From Methylopila henanensis (GTDB lineage Bacteria > Pseudomonadota > Alphaproteobacteria > Rhizobiales > Methylopilaceae), in contig NZ_JBHUER010000004.1 in NCBI RefSeq assembly GCF_042681025.1, positions 124,001 to 188,000 of the forward strand: DNA of 64,000 nucleotides, given 5' to 3'. Positions 14,674-27,997 of the stretch are shown here, piece after piece. The notes under the pieces are model-generated. The model was not told the origin of the DNA. It did no database searches and saw only the letters and a list, made by a program, of their open reading frames with translations. The stretch's first letter is position 1. The number at the start of each line of letters is the position of its first letter. The position numbers and the translations under genes are program-made.

Positions 14674-17169
14674 ATGTCCGCCGAGCCGCCGATCGACCGC
14701 AGCGGGCGTTCCGGCTCGATCGGGCTTGTTGTGCTGCTGGCCGGCGCGTTGGTGGGCGCCGCGATCGCGGTCTCGTTCCTGCAGGGCGAGAGCGCGCAGC
14801 CGTGGATTCTCGCGCTGCTCGCGGCGCTGTCGGTCGTCGGCGTGTTCGCGCTGTTCGCCGGCGCGGTCGGCCTGATCCAGTTCGCGAGCCGCGGCTCGCG
14901 CGACGATCTCGCCCGCGCCATCGCCGCGACCGCGGAGGAGGGCGTGCTCGTCACCGACGCGGGCGGGCGCATCGTGTTCGCCAACGACGCCTATCTCGAC
15001 CTGACGCGGGCGGAGGGCCCTGGCGCCGTGCGCACGGTCGAGCGCGCCTTCGCCGGCAACGCCGACGTCGCCGAGGCGATCTACCGGCTGTCGCAGGCGG
15101 CGCGCGCCGGCAAGCGCGCCTTCGAGGAGGCGCGCGTGACGCTGCCGGACGGGCGCGGCGCGTGGTTCCGCATCGGCGTGCGGCCGATCACCCGCGACGG
15201 CGCCGTGGAGACGGTGTGGACGGTCGCCGACGTCACGCGCGAGCGCGAGCGGCACGAGAACGTGTTCCAGGAGCTGCAGCACGCGGTCGATTTCCTCGAC
15301 CATGCGCCGGCGGGCTTTTTCGCCGCCGAGGGCGACGGCGCGATCGTCTACATGAACGCGACGCTCGCCGGCTGGCTCGACCAGGACCTGACGCGGGTCG
15401 GCGGAGGCGCGCTGTCCCTGCGCGAGATCCTCGCCGGCGACGGCGCCGCGCTCGTCGGCGCCCTCGCGCCGAAGCCGGGCGCGGTCGCGACCGAGATCAT
15501 CGACGTCGACCTGAAGACGCGCGGCGGGCGTTCGCTGCCGGCCCGGCTGCTGCACGCCGTCGCCTGGGCCCATGACGGCACGCCCGGCGCCTCGCGCACG
15601 CTGGTTCTCGACCGCGGGCCGGGCGCCGACGTCTCGGAGCCGCTGCGCGCGGCGGAGGTGCGCTTCGCCCGCTTCTTCAACAACACCCCGCTCGCGATCG
15701 CGACCGTCGACGTCCGCGGCCGCATCCTGCGCACCAACGCGCCGTTCGCGAAGCTGATCGGCGAGCGGCTGAAGGGCGACGCCGGCGAGCGCTCGATCAT
15801 GTCGGCGCTCGCGAGCGAGCGCGACCAGGCCGCGCTCGCCGCCGCGATCGAGGCGGCGGCCGGCGGCGCGGGCGACGTCGCGCCGGTGGACGCGGCGCTG
15901 CCGGGCGAGGGTGGCCGCTCCGCCCGCCTGTTCGTCACCCGCGTCGACGACGCCGACGGCGACGGCGAGGCCGCCGTGGTCTACGCGCTCGACACCACCG
16001 ACCAGCGCGCGCTAGAGGCTCAGTTCGCGCAAAGCCAGAAAATGCAGGCGGTGGGCCAGCTCGCCGGCGGCGTGGCGCACGACTTCAACAACGTGCTGAC
16101 CGCCATCATCGGCTATTCCGACCTGCTGCTCGCGAACCACCGGCCGACCGACCCGTCCTTCCAGGACATCATGCAGATCAAGCAGAACGCCAACCGGGCC
16201 GCGAGTCTGGTGCGGCAGCTGCTGGCCTTCTCGCGGCGCCAGACGCTGCGGCCGCAGGTGATCGCGCTCGGCGACGTGCTGGCCGAACTGCGGATGCTGC
16301 TGTCGCGCCTGCTCGGCGAGAAGGTCAAGCTCGAGCTCGTCCACGGCCGCGACCTGTGGCTGGTGAAGGCCGACCTCAACCAGTTCGAGCAGGTGATCAT
16401 CAATCTCGTGGTCAACGCGCGCGACGCCATGGCCGACGGGGGCACTGTGACGGTGCGCACCCGCAACGTGACCGCGGCCGAGGCGCCGACCTTCGGTTAT
16501 CGCGGGCTTCCGGCGGCGGACTACGTGATGGTCGACGTCGAGGACACCGGCGAGGGCATTCCGCCGGAGATCATCGACAAGATCTTCGAGCCGTTCTTCT
16601 CGACCAAGGAGGTCGGCAAGGGCACCGGCCTCGGGCTCTCCACCGTCTACGGCATCGTCAAGCAGACCGACGGCTACGTCTTCGCGCTGTCGGAGCCGGG
16701 CGAGGGCGCGATCTTCCGCATCTTCCTGCCGCGCCACGTGCCGGCCGAGGCCGAGGAGGCGAAGCCGGTCGCGGCCGCCGCGGCGCCGCAGGACATGACC
16801 GGACGCGGCACCGTGCTGCTGGTCGAGGACGAGGACGCCGTGCGCGCCTTCGGCGCCCGGGCGCTCGCCTCCCGCGGCTACACCGTGCTCGAGGCGCGCT
16901 CCGGCGTCGAGGCGCTGGAGCAGATGGAGGCGCACGCCTCCGAGGTCGAGCTCGTCGTCTCCGACGTGGTGATGCCCGAGATGGACGGCCCGTCGCTGCT
17001 GCGCGAGCTGCGCAAGAAGCAGCCCGACCTCAAGATCATCTTCGTGTCGGGCTACGCCGAGGACGCTTTCAAGAAGAACCTGCCGGAGGGCGAATCGTTC
17101 GCCTTCCTGCCGAAGCCGTTCACGCTGAAGCAGCTGCTGCAGGCGGTGAAGCAGACCATCGGCGGCTGA
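14674..17169 (+). CDS. cckA: Cell-cycle hybrid histidine kinase CckA
   Basis: 831 residues. Two membrane helices (about 12-35 and 40-62) are followed by PAS domains (about 75-430), the HisKA box AVGQLAGGVAHDFNNVLTAI (His469), an ATPase domain (NLVVNARDAM, DTGEGIPPEI, KGTGLGLSTVYG) and a C-terminal receiver with Asp764 (SDVVMPEMDG) and the switch region FVSGYAED. The H-box and following NHRPTDPSFQDIMQIKQNA are typical of CckA rather than of generic hybrids. CckA phosphorylates ChpT, hence CtrA and CpdR. Start ATG 14674 has AAGGAGG four bases upstream; an in-frame ATG at 14647 is the alternative. Confidence 0.93.
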   Translation: MSAEPPIDRSGRSGSIGLVVLLAGALVGAAIAVSFLQGESAQPWILALLAALSVVGVFALFAGAVGLIQFASRGSRDDLARAIAATAEEGVLVTDAGGRIVFANDAYLDLTRAEGPGAVRTVERAFAGNADVAEAIYRLSQAARAGKRAFEEARVTLPDGRGAWFRIGVRPITRDGAVETVWTVADVTRERERHENVFQELQHAVDFLDHAPAGFFAAEGDGAIVYMNATLAGWLDQDLTRVGGGALSLREILAGDGAALVGALAPKPGAVATEIIDVDLKTRGGRSLPARLLHAVAWAHDGTPGASRTLVLDRGPGADVSEPLRAAEVRFARFFNNTPLAIATVDVRGRILRTNAPFAKLIGERLKGDAGERSIMSALASERDQAALAAAIEAAAGGAGDVAPVDAALPGEGGRSARLFVTRVDDADGDGEAAVVYALDTTDQRALEAQFAQSQKMQAVGQLAGGVAHDFNNVLTAIIGYSDLLLANHRPTDPSFQDIMQIKQNANRAASLVRQLLAFSRRQTLRPQVIALGDVLAELRMLLSRLLGEKVKLELVHGRDLWLVKADLNQFEQVIINLVVNARDAMADGGTVTVRTRNVTAAEAPTFGYRGLPAADYVMVDVEDTGEGIPPEIIDKIFEPFFSTKEVGKGTGLGLSTVYGIVKQTDGYVFALSEPGEGAIFRIFLPRHVPAEAEEAKPVAAAAAPQDMTGRGTVLLVEDEDAVRAFGARALASRGYTVLEARSGVEALEQMEAHASEVELVVSDVVMPEMDGPSLLRELRKKQPDLKIIFVSGYAEDAFKKNLPEGESFAFLPKPFTLKQLLQAVKQTIGG

Positions 17170-17231
17170 CGCCGCGATCCCCTGTCCTCCTTGAAACGAA
17201 GGCCCGCCGCGCCGTTTCGCGCGGAGAAGAT

Positions 17232-17246
17232 GTTCCGCTTGTGTTC
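17232..17246 (+). promoter_or_regulatory. SOS (LexA) box of recA
   Basis: GTTCCGCTTGTGTTC matches the alphaproteobacterial LexA operator GTTC-N7-GTTC exactly, 70 bases before the recA start codon. A partly overlapping GTTCTTGGAAC (17243-17253) adds an inverted element. Confidence 0.88.
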
Positions 17247-17316
17247 TTGGAACAAAGTGGGTACATATCGTCGCGTTGAAGGTTCTTCACCCGCCGTGCC
17301 ATAAGGAGCCGACGCG

Positions 17317-18387
<1,071 letters not shown>

Positions 18388-18464
18388 TGGGCCGGCCCTC
18401 GGGGCTTTAAGGCGCGGCGCTTGGTTTTCTGGACAGTCGCGGGCCGCGCCCCCTATGGTGCGGC

Positions 18465-18510
18465 GCGCCTCGTCCGGCGCGCGGCCTGACCTCCGCGCCG
18501 GACGAGGCGC
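18465..18510. repeat. 17-bp perfect inverted repeat between recA and alaS
   Basis: GCGCCTCGTCCGGCGCG (18465-18481) and its exact complement (18494-18510) enclose a 12-base loop. No T-run follows, so it is not a standard intrinsic terminator. It lies 55 bases before the alaS start, inside the likely leader. It may end recA transcription with Rho help, or regulate alaS. Confidence 0.7.
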
Positions 18511-18564
18511 CGGCCGTTCCGCGGCCGACGACCTCCCCGTCCTGAGAGCGGTTCGATCAAGTCC

Positions 18565-21216
<2,652 letters not shown>

Positions 21217-21472
21217 GTTTTGCTCGCGCGCCCTGACGGGGCGCGCGACGTTCTCACCGGGCTGCGTCGCCAAGCTTATCCCCGCAACTGGCGGCGCCCA
21301 GGGGGCGATCACGTGGGCCCGGCCATGCGGCCGGTTGACGGTGGGCGGAGACTGAAGCTGCTCGCCCCGCATCGAGCGCGCGTTCTTGCGGTTCGATCCG
21401 TGGGGATATCTGCTCGCGCAGACGGCTGTCGCAGTGACGCCGCCGCCGCGCGCAGGCCGATGACGGCCTCGC
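21217..21472. other. Intergenic region after alaS, nothing recognised
   Basis: This stretch of about 256 bases between convergent alaS and the membrane-protein gene holds no convincing gene, terminator or repeat. Confidence 0.5.
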
Positions 21473-22525
21473 TCAGCCGTCCGCGATCTTCTTCGGCTTC
21501 GGCCCGGCGCCGCGGAGGTTGACGATCTTCTGCAGCAGGTCGAACCAGAACGGCGCGCCGAACGAAAGCGCGAGTCCGGTGAAGGCCAATCCCAGAATCT
21601 TGACCGCCGCCGCAACGAGGTCGGCCAGGCCTATCGGCTCCGGTGGATCCACCGGCCCGCCGCCGCCAGCGGTCGATGTCGGGCCCCAGCCGATCGGAAA
21701 CGGCTGCAGCTTGGCGTAGAGTTCCGACCCCAGGCGAAGCTGACATTCCAGCCGGTCCGCGGCGTCCGCTTGTGCGCAGGCCGGTTTGAGGTCGTCGGTC
21801 GACTTCACCGCTTCGGCGACCGCGGCCACGTTCGCGCGCAGATCCTTGTCCGCCCACAGCGCCCGGGCGACCGCGAAGGTGTCCGCATTGAGCGCGATGG
21901 CGAGCACGAGGCCGACTCCGAGCGCGATGCGCTTGCTCTCCCGCGCGAAATCGCCGCTCAGTCTGTCCATCGCGCTGTCGAACCATGCGGCGACATTGTC
22001 CCGCGCCGCAGTCAGGTCTCCCTCCGCGGCCGCGAGGTTGGCCGTCACCACGTCGCGAAGCTTGCTTCCCTCCGGCAGCGCCTCGGCCAGTTGCTTCAGG
22101 TCGCCGAACGGCGTGCCGGTCGAGATCAGGCCCTTCGCCTTGGCGGTCGCGCCGAGGCTGTCGAGCAGCGCCATGGCGAAGACGCGCGGCTCGAAATAGG
22201 ACGGGTGGTCCTTGTCCCGCGGCACGCCGCGGATGTCCGTCGTGGGAGCCGACGGGCGGGCGGCCGCGTCGGGCGGCGTCGTGGTTCCGTCGAGCGCTTC
22301 GCCGCCGCGGGCCGCGGTCTTGGCGCTGACGATCAGCCCGTGCTCGTAGAACCGTTTCCGGACGGCGTCATCGTCCAGCAGCATGCCGATGGTGCGCGAC
22401 AGGTGACGGCCGCGCAGGCTGAGCGCCGTGGATATGATTTCGCCGATCGCCGTCACGGCGAGGCTGAGGATCAGGTACATCAAGACGACGCCGAGCGCGA
22501 CGTCGACGACAGCGGGCGTGCTCAT
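21473..22525 (-). CDS. Conserved membrane protein of unknown function
   Basis: 350 residues. An N-terminal helix (VDVALGVVLMYLILSLAVTA) is followed by GEIISTALSLRGRHLSRTIG and LLDDDAVRKRFYEHGLI, then a cytoplasmic linker, a second hydrophobic segment around KRIALGVGLVLAIALNADTF and a last one before FGAPFWFDLLQKIVNLRG. This pattern recurs in an uncharacterised family found across many phyla (conserved AWFDSAMDRLSGDFARES and ALNADT blocks). ATG 22525 (MSTPAVV) is preferred over the ATG at 22543 since GGGAGGGG lies just upstream. It sits alone between alaS and icd. No function is assigned. Confidence 0.75.
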   Translation of the reverse strand: MSTPAVVDVALGVVLMYLILSLAVTAIGEIISTALSLRGRHLSRTIGMLLDDDAVRKRFYEHGLIVSAKTAARGGEALDGTTTPPDAAARPSAPTTDIRGVPRDKDHPSYFEPRVFAMALLDSLGATAKAKGLISTGTPFGDLKQLAEALPEGSKLRDVVTANLAAAEGDLTAARDNVAAWFDSAMDRLSGDFARESKRIALGVGLVLAIALNADTFAVARALWADKDLRANVAAVAEAVKSTDDLKPACAQADAADRLECQLRLGSELYAKLQPFPIGWGPTSTAGGGGPVDPPEPIGLADLVAAAVKILGLAFTGLALSFGAPFWFDLLQKIVNLRGAGPKPKKIADG

Positions 22526-22609
22526 GGCTTCCCCTCCCGACATGAGGAGGAGAAGCCTACATTATGCAACCCTGAGTTAAATACGTAGAGTCGCGCAATC
22601 GTGCAGGGC

Positions 22610-23821
22610 TCAGCCCATCGCCTTCTGCAGGTTGGCGTCGATCTTGTCGAGGAAGCCGGTGGTGGTGAGCCAGGTCTGCTCATCGCCGACGAGCAGCGCG
22701 AGGTCCTTGGTCATGAAGCCGCTTTCGACGGTGTCGACGCAGACCTTCTCCAGCGTCTCGGCGAAACGCTTCAGCTCGGCGTTGTCGTCGAGCTTGGCCC
22801 GGTGGCCGAGGCCGCGGGTCCAGGCGAAGATCGAGGCGATCGAGTTGGTCGAGGTCGCCTTGCCCTTCTGGTGCTCGCGGTAGTGGCGGGTGACGGTGCC
22901 GTGAGCGGCCTCCGCCTCCATGATCCTGCCGTCCGGGGTGGTCAGCACCGAGGTCATCAGGCCGAGCGAGCCGAAGCCCTGCGCCACCGTGTCGGACTGC
23001 ACGTCGCCGTCGTAGTTCTTGCAGGCCCAGACATAGCCGCCGGACCACTTCAGGGCGGAGGCCACCATGTCGTCGATCAGGCGGTGCTCGTACCAGATCT
23101 TCGCGGCCGCGAACTTGTCCTTGAACTCGGCCTCGTAGACCTCCTGGAAGATGTCCTTGAAGCGGCCGTCATAGGCCTTGAGGATGGTGTTCTTGGTCGA
23201 GAGATAGACCGGGAACTTCCGGTTCAGGCCGTAGTTCAGCGAGGCGCGGGCGAAGTCGCGGATCGAGTCGTCGAGGTTGTACATCGCCATCGCGACGCCG
23301 GAGGAGGGCGCGTCGAACACGTCGTGCTCGATGGTCTGGCCGTCCTCGCCGACGAACTTGATCGTCAGCTTGCCCTTGCCGGGGAACTTGAAGTCGGTCG
23401 CGCGGTACTGGTCGCCGAAGGCGTGGCGGCCGACGACGATCGGCTGCGTCCAGCCGGGCACCAGACGGGGCACGTTCTTGCAGATGATCGGCTCGCGGAA
23501 GATCACGCCGCCGAGGATGTTGCGGATCGTGCCGTTCGGCGACTTCCACATCTTCTTGAGCTTGAACTCCTCGACGCGCTGCTCGTCGGGAGTGATCGTC
23601 GCGCACTTGACGCCGACGCCGTGCTTCTTGATCGCCTCGGCGGATTCGACCGTCACCTTGTCGTCGGTGGCGTCGCGGTTCTCGACGCTCAGATCGTAGT
23701 AATGGAGGTCGACGTCGAGATAGGGGTGGATCAGCTTGTCCTTGATGTACTGCCAGATGATCCGCGTCATCTCATCGCCGTCAAGTTCGACGACGGGGTT
23801 CGCGACCTTGATCTTCGACAT
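22610..23821 (-). CDS. icd: NADP-dependent isocitrate dehydrogenase (homodimeric type II)
   Basis: 403 residues, beginning KIKVANPVVELDGDEMTRII, which is diagnostic for the eukaryote-like NADP-IDH used by alphaproteobacteria. Substrate motifs include TITPDEQRVEEF, SPNGTIRNILGGVIFREPII and YDGDVQSDTVAQGFGSLGLM. It converts isocitrate to 2-oxoglutarate in the TCA cycle and supplies NADPH. ATG 23821 is the family start. It is divergent from the MFS gene. Confidence 0.98.
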   Translation of the reverse strand: MSKIKVANPVVELDGDEMTRIIWQYIKDKLIHPYLDVDLHYYDLSVENRDATDDKVTVESAEAIKKHGVGVKCATITPDEQRVEEFKLKKMWKSPNGTIRNILGGVIFREPIICKNVPRLVPGWTQPIVVGRHAFGDQYRATDFKFPGKGKLTIKFVGEDGQTIEHDVFDAPSSGVAMAMYNLDDSIRDFARASLNYGLNRKFPVYLSTKNTILKAYDGRFKDIFQEVYEAEFKDKFAAAKIWYEHRLIDDMVASALKWSGGYVWACKNYDGDVQSDTVAQGFGSLGLMTSVLTTPDGRIMEAEAAHGTVTRHYREHQKGKATSTNSIASIFAWTRGLGHRAKLDDNAELKRFAETLEKVCVDTVESGFMTKDLALLVGDEQTWLTTTGFLDKIDANLQKAMG

Positions 23822-24009
23822 CTGCGGACAGCCTTTCGCAAGGGGAGGGACGGCGGAGGGTGCGCTGCGGCAATTCGGCGCTCGTGTAGCATCGCGCGGC
23901 CTCCGGCGGAAGCGCCGGTCATGCGCGCGCGCATGTTCGTCGTGCGCATGGCGGGGTGGTCAATGAGCGGAAAAGCGCCAAAAACGGCGCACCGCCGGAA
24001 TCGAGCCTC

Positions 24010-25206
24010 ATGAGCAAAGTCGAAAGCGTGACTGTCGGCGCGCCGCCCGCCGGCGCCGATCGCCGCCTGGTCTTCGTCGCCGCCGTCGCCTGCGGCGCGA
24101 TCGTCGCGAACCTCTATTACGCGCAGCCGCTGGTCGACCTGATCGCGGCGGGCCTCGGGCTCGATCCGGCGACGGCGAGTTCGGTCGTCGCGCTGACGCA
24201 GGTCGGTTACGGCGTGGGCCTCATTCTGGTCGCGCCGCTGGTCGACCTGACGGAGAGCCGGCGGCTGCTCACCGTCACCCTGCTCGCGGCGGCGCTCGCG
24301 CTCGCGCTCACCGCGGCGGCGCCGTCGGGCGGCTGGTTCTTCGCCGGCTCGTTCCTGATCGGCGTCGGCTCGGTCGCGGCGCAAATGCTGCTGCCGATCG
24401 TGGCGAGCGCCGCCCCGGAGGAGAAACGCGGCGAGGTCGTGGGCACCGTGATGAGCGGGTTACTGTTCGGCATCCTGCTGTCGCGGCCGTTCTCCAGCGT
24501 GCTGGCGGACGTGGCGGGCTGGCGCGCGGTGTTCGCGACGTCCGCCGTCTTCATGGTGCTGATCGCCTTCGTGGTGCGGGCGGCGGTGCCATCGCGCCGG
24601 CCCGAGGGCGGCATGGGCTACGGCGCGTTCCTCGCGTCCATGCCGAAGCTGCTCGCGCGCCACGGCGTGCTGCGCCGCCGGGCGGGCTATCAGGCGGCGA
24701 TGTTCGCCGTGTTCAGCCTGTTCTGGACGGCGGCGCCTATGCGCCTGATCGACGCCTACGGCTTTTCCCATTCGCTCGTCGGCCTGTTCGCGCTGGCGGG
24801 CGCGACCGGCGCGCTGGTCGCGCCCTGGGCCGGAAAGCTCGCCGACCGCGGCCTGACCTATCCCGGCACGCTGGCGGCGCTTGGCCTGGCGTCCGTCGGC
24901 TTCGCCGTCGCGGGCGCCGACGGCTGGCTTGGCCTCGCCGGCCTGCTGTTCGGGGCGGTGGTGGTCGACGTCGGCGTCCAGATCAACATGATCCTCGGCC
25001 AGCGCGCGATCTACGGCCTCGACGCCGAGGCGCGCGGCCGGCTGAACGGGCTCTATGTCGCGATCCTGTTCCTCGGCGGCGCGGCCGGCTCGACGCTGGT
25101 GAGCCCGCTGATGACGAGCTTTGGCTGGCCGGGCGTCGCCGTGGTCGGCGCGATCCTGCCGCTGATCGCCTTCGCTTTCGCGGCGTTCGACCGCGGCGCC
25201 GACTGA
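24010..25206 (+). CDS. Major facilitator superfamily transporter
   Basis: 398 residues with 12 predicted membrane segments and the MFS loop features GYGVGLILVAPLVDLTESRR (motif A position) and AGKLADRG. The N-terminus RRLVFVAAVACGAIVANLYY and the AQPLVDLIA start resemble the AraJ/YnfM-like drug or sugar-efflux branch. The substrate cannot be told. ATG 24010 is chosen; the frame is open 18 codons upstream. Followed by trmJ after 70 bases. Confidence 0.9.
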   Translation: MSKVESVTVGAPPAGADRRLVFVAAVACGAIVANLYYAQPLVDLIAAGLGLDPATASSVVALTQVGYGVGLILVAPLVDLTESRRLLTVTLLAAALALALTAAAPSGGWFFAGSFLIGVGSVAAQMLLPIVASAAPEEKRGEVVGTVMSGLLFGILLSRPFSSVLADVAGWRAVFATSAVFMVLIAFVVRAAVPSRRPEGGMGYGAFLASMPKLLARHGVLRRRAGYQAAMFAVFSLFWTAAPMRLIDAYGFSHSLVGLFALAGATGALVAPWAGKLADRGLTYPGTLAALGLASVGFAVAGADGWLGLAGLLFGAVVVDVGVQINMILGQRAIYGLDAEARGRLNGLYVAILFLGGAAGSTLVSPLMTSFGWPGVAVVGAILPLIAFAFAAFDRGAD

Positions 25207-25276
25207 GGTTGGCGCGGCCGCGCTCCCGCGTGCTATCGCTCCGCCCCGACAAGAAACCTTCGAAGGCCCGAACGGC

Positions 25277-26104
25277 ATGGCCGGAACCGACCACACCAAA
25301 GCCGACCTCGCGGCCGCGCTGCCCGAGGGCCCGGCGATCGTGCTGGTGCAGCCCCAGCTCGCCGAAAACGTCGGCGCGGTCGCGCGCGCCATGGCGAATT
25401 TCGGCCTGACGGACCTGCGGGTCGTGCAGGGGCGGGCGGACGTCCGCTCGGAGACCGCGATCGCGTTCTCCGCCGGCGCCGACTATGTGCTGGCGCAGGC
25501 GCAGGTGTTCGACACGCTCGAGGAGGCGGTCGCCGATCTCACCCTGCTGTTCGCCACCACGGCGCGCGAGCGCGGGCAGGCGAAGCCGGTGGACGCGCCC
25601 GACGCCGCGGCGGGCCGGCTCGTCGCGCATGGCGCGGGCGGCGGCCGCGCCGGCGTGCTGTTCGGCCGCGAGCGAACCGGGCTCGACAATGACGAGGTCG
25701 CTCTCGCGAGCCGCGTCGTCACCTTCCCCGTCAATCCGGCCTACGCCAGCCTCAACCTCGCCCAGGCCGTGCTGCTCGTCGGCTACGAGTGGTTCAAGGC
25801 GGCGACCGGCGGCGCGCCGGCCTTCGCGATGCCGCCGCGCTCGCCCGAGGCGAGCCAGGCGGAGGCGATCGCGTTCTACCGCCATCTCGAAGGCGAGCTC
25901 GACGAGGCCGGCTTCTTCCGCTCCGCCGACAAGCGCGCCTCGATGGTGCGCAACCTGCGCAACATGATCCACCGCATGGAGCCGACGAGGCAGGACCTGC
26001 AGACCCTGCACGGCGTCGTCACCGCGCTGGTCGAGGGACGGCCGGGGCCGGAGGGCCGGACGCGGAACGTGCTGAAGCCGCTGAAGGACGACATCAGCGG
26101 TTGA
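25277..26104 (+). CDS. trmJ: TrmH-family tRNA/rRNA methyltransferase, TrmJ type
   Basis: 275 residues. The SPOUT fold starts with IVLVQPQLAENVGAVARAMA and NFGLTDLRVV, then VLFGRERTGLDNDEVALASR and the knot motif FPVNPAYASLNLAQAVLLVG. TrmJ 2-prime-O-methylates residue 32 of certain tRNAs using SAM. A C-terminal helical extension with RNMIHRMEPTRQD is typical. The TrmJ assignment rests on overall likeness; other TrmH members are possible. Confidence 0.9.
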   Translation: MAGTDHTKADLAAALPEGPAIVLVQPQLAENVGAVARAMANFGLTDLRVVQGRADVRSETAIAFSAGADYVLAQAQVFDTLEEAVADLTLLFATTARERGQAKPVDAPDAAAGRLVAHGAGGGRAGVLFGRERTGLDNDEVALASRVVTFPVNPAYASLNLAQAVLLVGYEWFKAATGGAPAFAMPPRSPEASQAEAIAFYRHLEGELDEAGFFRSADKRASMVRNLRNMIHRMEPTRQDLQTLHGVVTALVEGRPGPEGRTRNVLKPLKDDISG

Positions 26105-26108
26105 ACGT

Positions 26109-26555
26109 TCAGCCCCGGCGTTGGCTCAAAGGGCCCAGCAGCCCGGCTAGCGCGCCGATAGCGGCCGAGCCGAGCGCGACGAGACCGTCCGGAATGGCGA
26201 AATTCAGTTGCGACGCGCCTGCCGCCCCAGCTTTTGGCAGTTGCGACCACGCGACGCCGAAGATCGCGAACACGACGGCGACCGACACAAATCCAAGGCA
26301 GGCGACTGCGATCACGTAAACCAGCTTGTCAGCGGACGCCGCCTGTCCCTCCGCCGCCGCCTTGGCGCGCGCGGCGACGCCCGAACCGGTCGCGTCAACC
26401 TGACCGATCGCTTGCGACTCGAGCTTCTTGAGCTCGTCCACCGCCGCCTTCGGATCGGCCGCCACCCGCTGCCGGAATCCGTCGTCGACCGTCATCTTCT
26501 CGGCGAACGCGCTGGTCAGCAGGGCGGCTGACCGCAACCCTTCCACCTCAGTCAT
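26109..26555 (-). CDS. Small two-helix membrane protein of unknown function
   Basis: 148 residues. The N-terminal half is soluble and helical (AFAEKMTVDDGFRQRVAADP, then KAAVDELKKLE), faintly like leader-type sequences of the Nif11/NHLP kind. The C-terminal half has two membrane segments (KLVYVIAVACLGFVSVAVVF and GLVALGSAAIGALAGLLGP). No maturation enzymes lie nearby, so a peptide-precursor role is not supported. ATG 26555 (MTEVEGL) is chosen. The gene is isolated between trmJ and purB. Its AT-rich upstream region resembles that of the unknown membrane gene at 21473-22525. Confidence 0.65.
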   Translation of the reverse strand: MTEVEGLRSAALLTSAFAEKMTVDDGFRQRVAADPKAAVDELKKLESQAIGQVDATGSGVAARAKAAAEGQAASADKLVYVIAVACLGFVSVAVVFAIFGVAWSQLPKAGAAGASQLNFAIPDGLVALGSAAIGALAGLLGPLSQRRG

Positions 26556-26685
26556 CGTTTTCAGATCTCCCCGAAAATACAACCATTGAGATTAATATTC
26601 GGCAGTGCAATCCGTAGAAACGCGGTGATCGCGGCTCGGGATGTGCTAAGGCAGCGCCCGTTCGCAGCCGGAGGCCCTGACGCCC

Positions 26686-27993
<1,308 letters not shown>

Positions 27994-27997
27994 GCGG

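Noticed and set aside
18465..18510. Intrinsic terminator of recA
   Set aside because: The 17-bp stem is not followed by a T-run; listed as an inverted repeat instead.
26109..26555. RiPP precursor gene
   Set aside because: Only a weak leader-like helix; there are two membrane helices and no modifying enzyme or exporter in the window.
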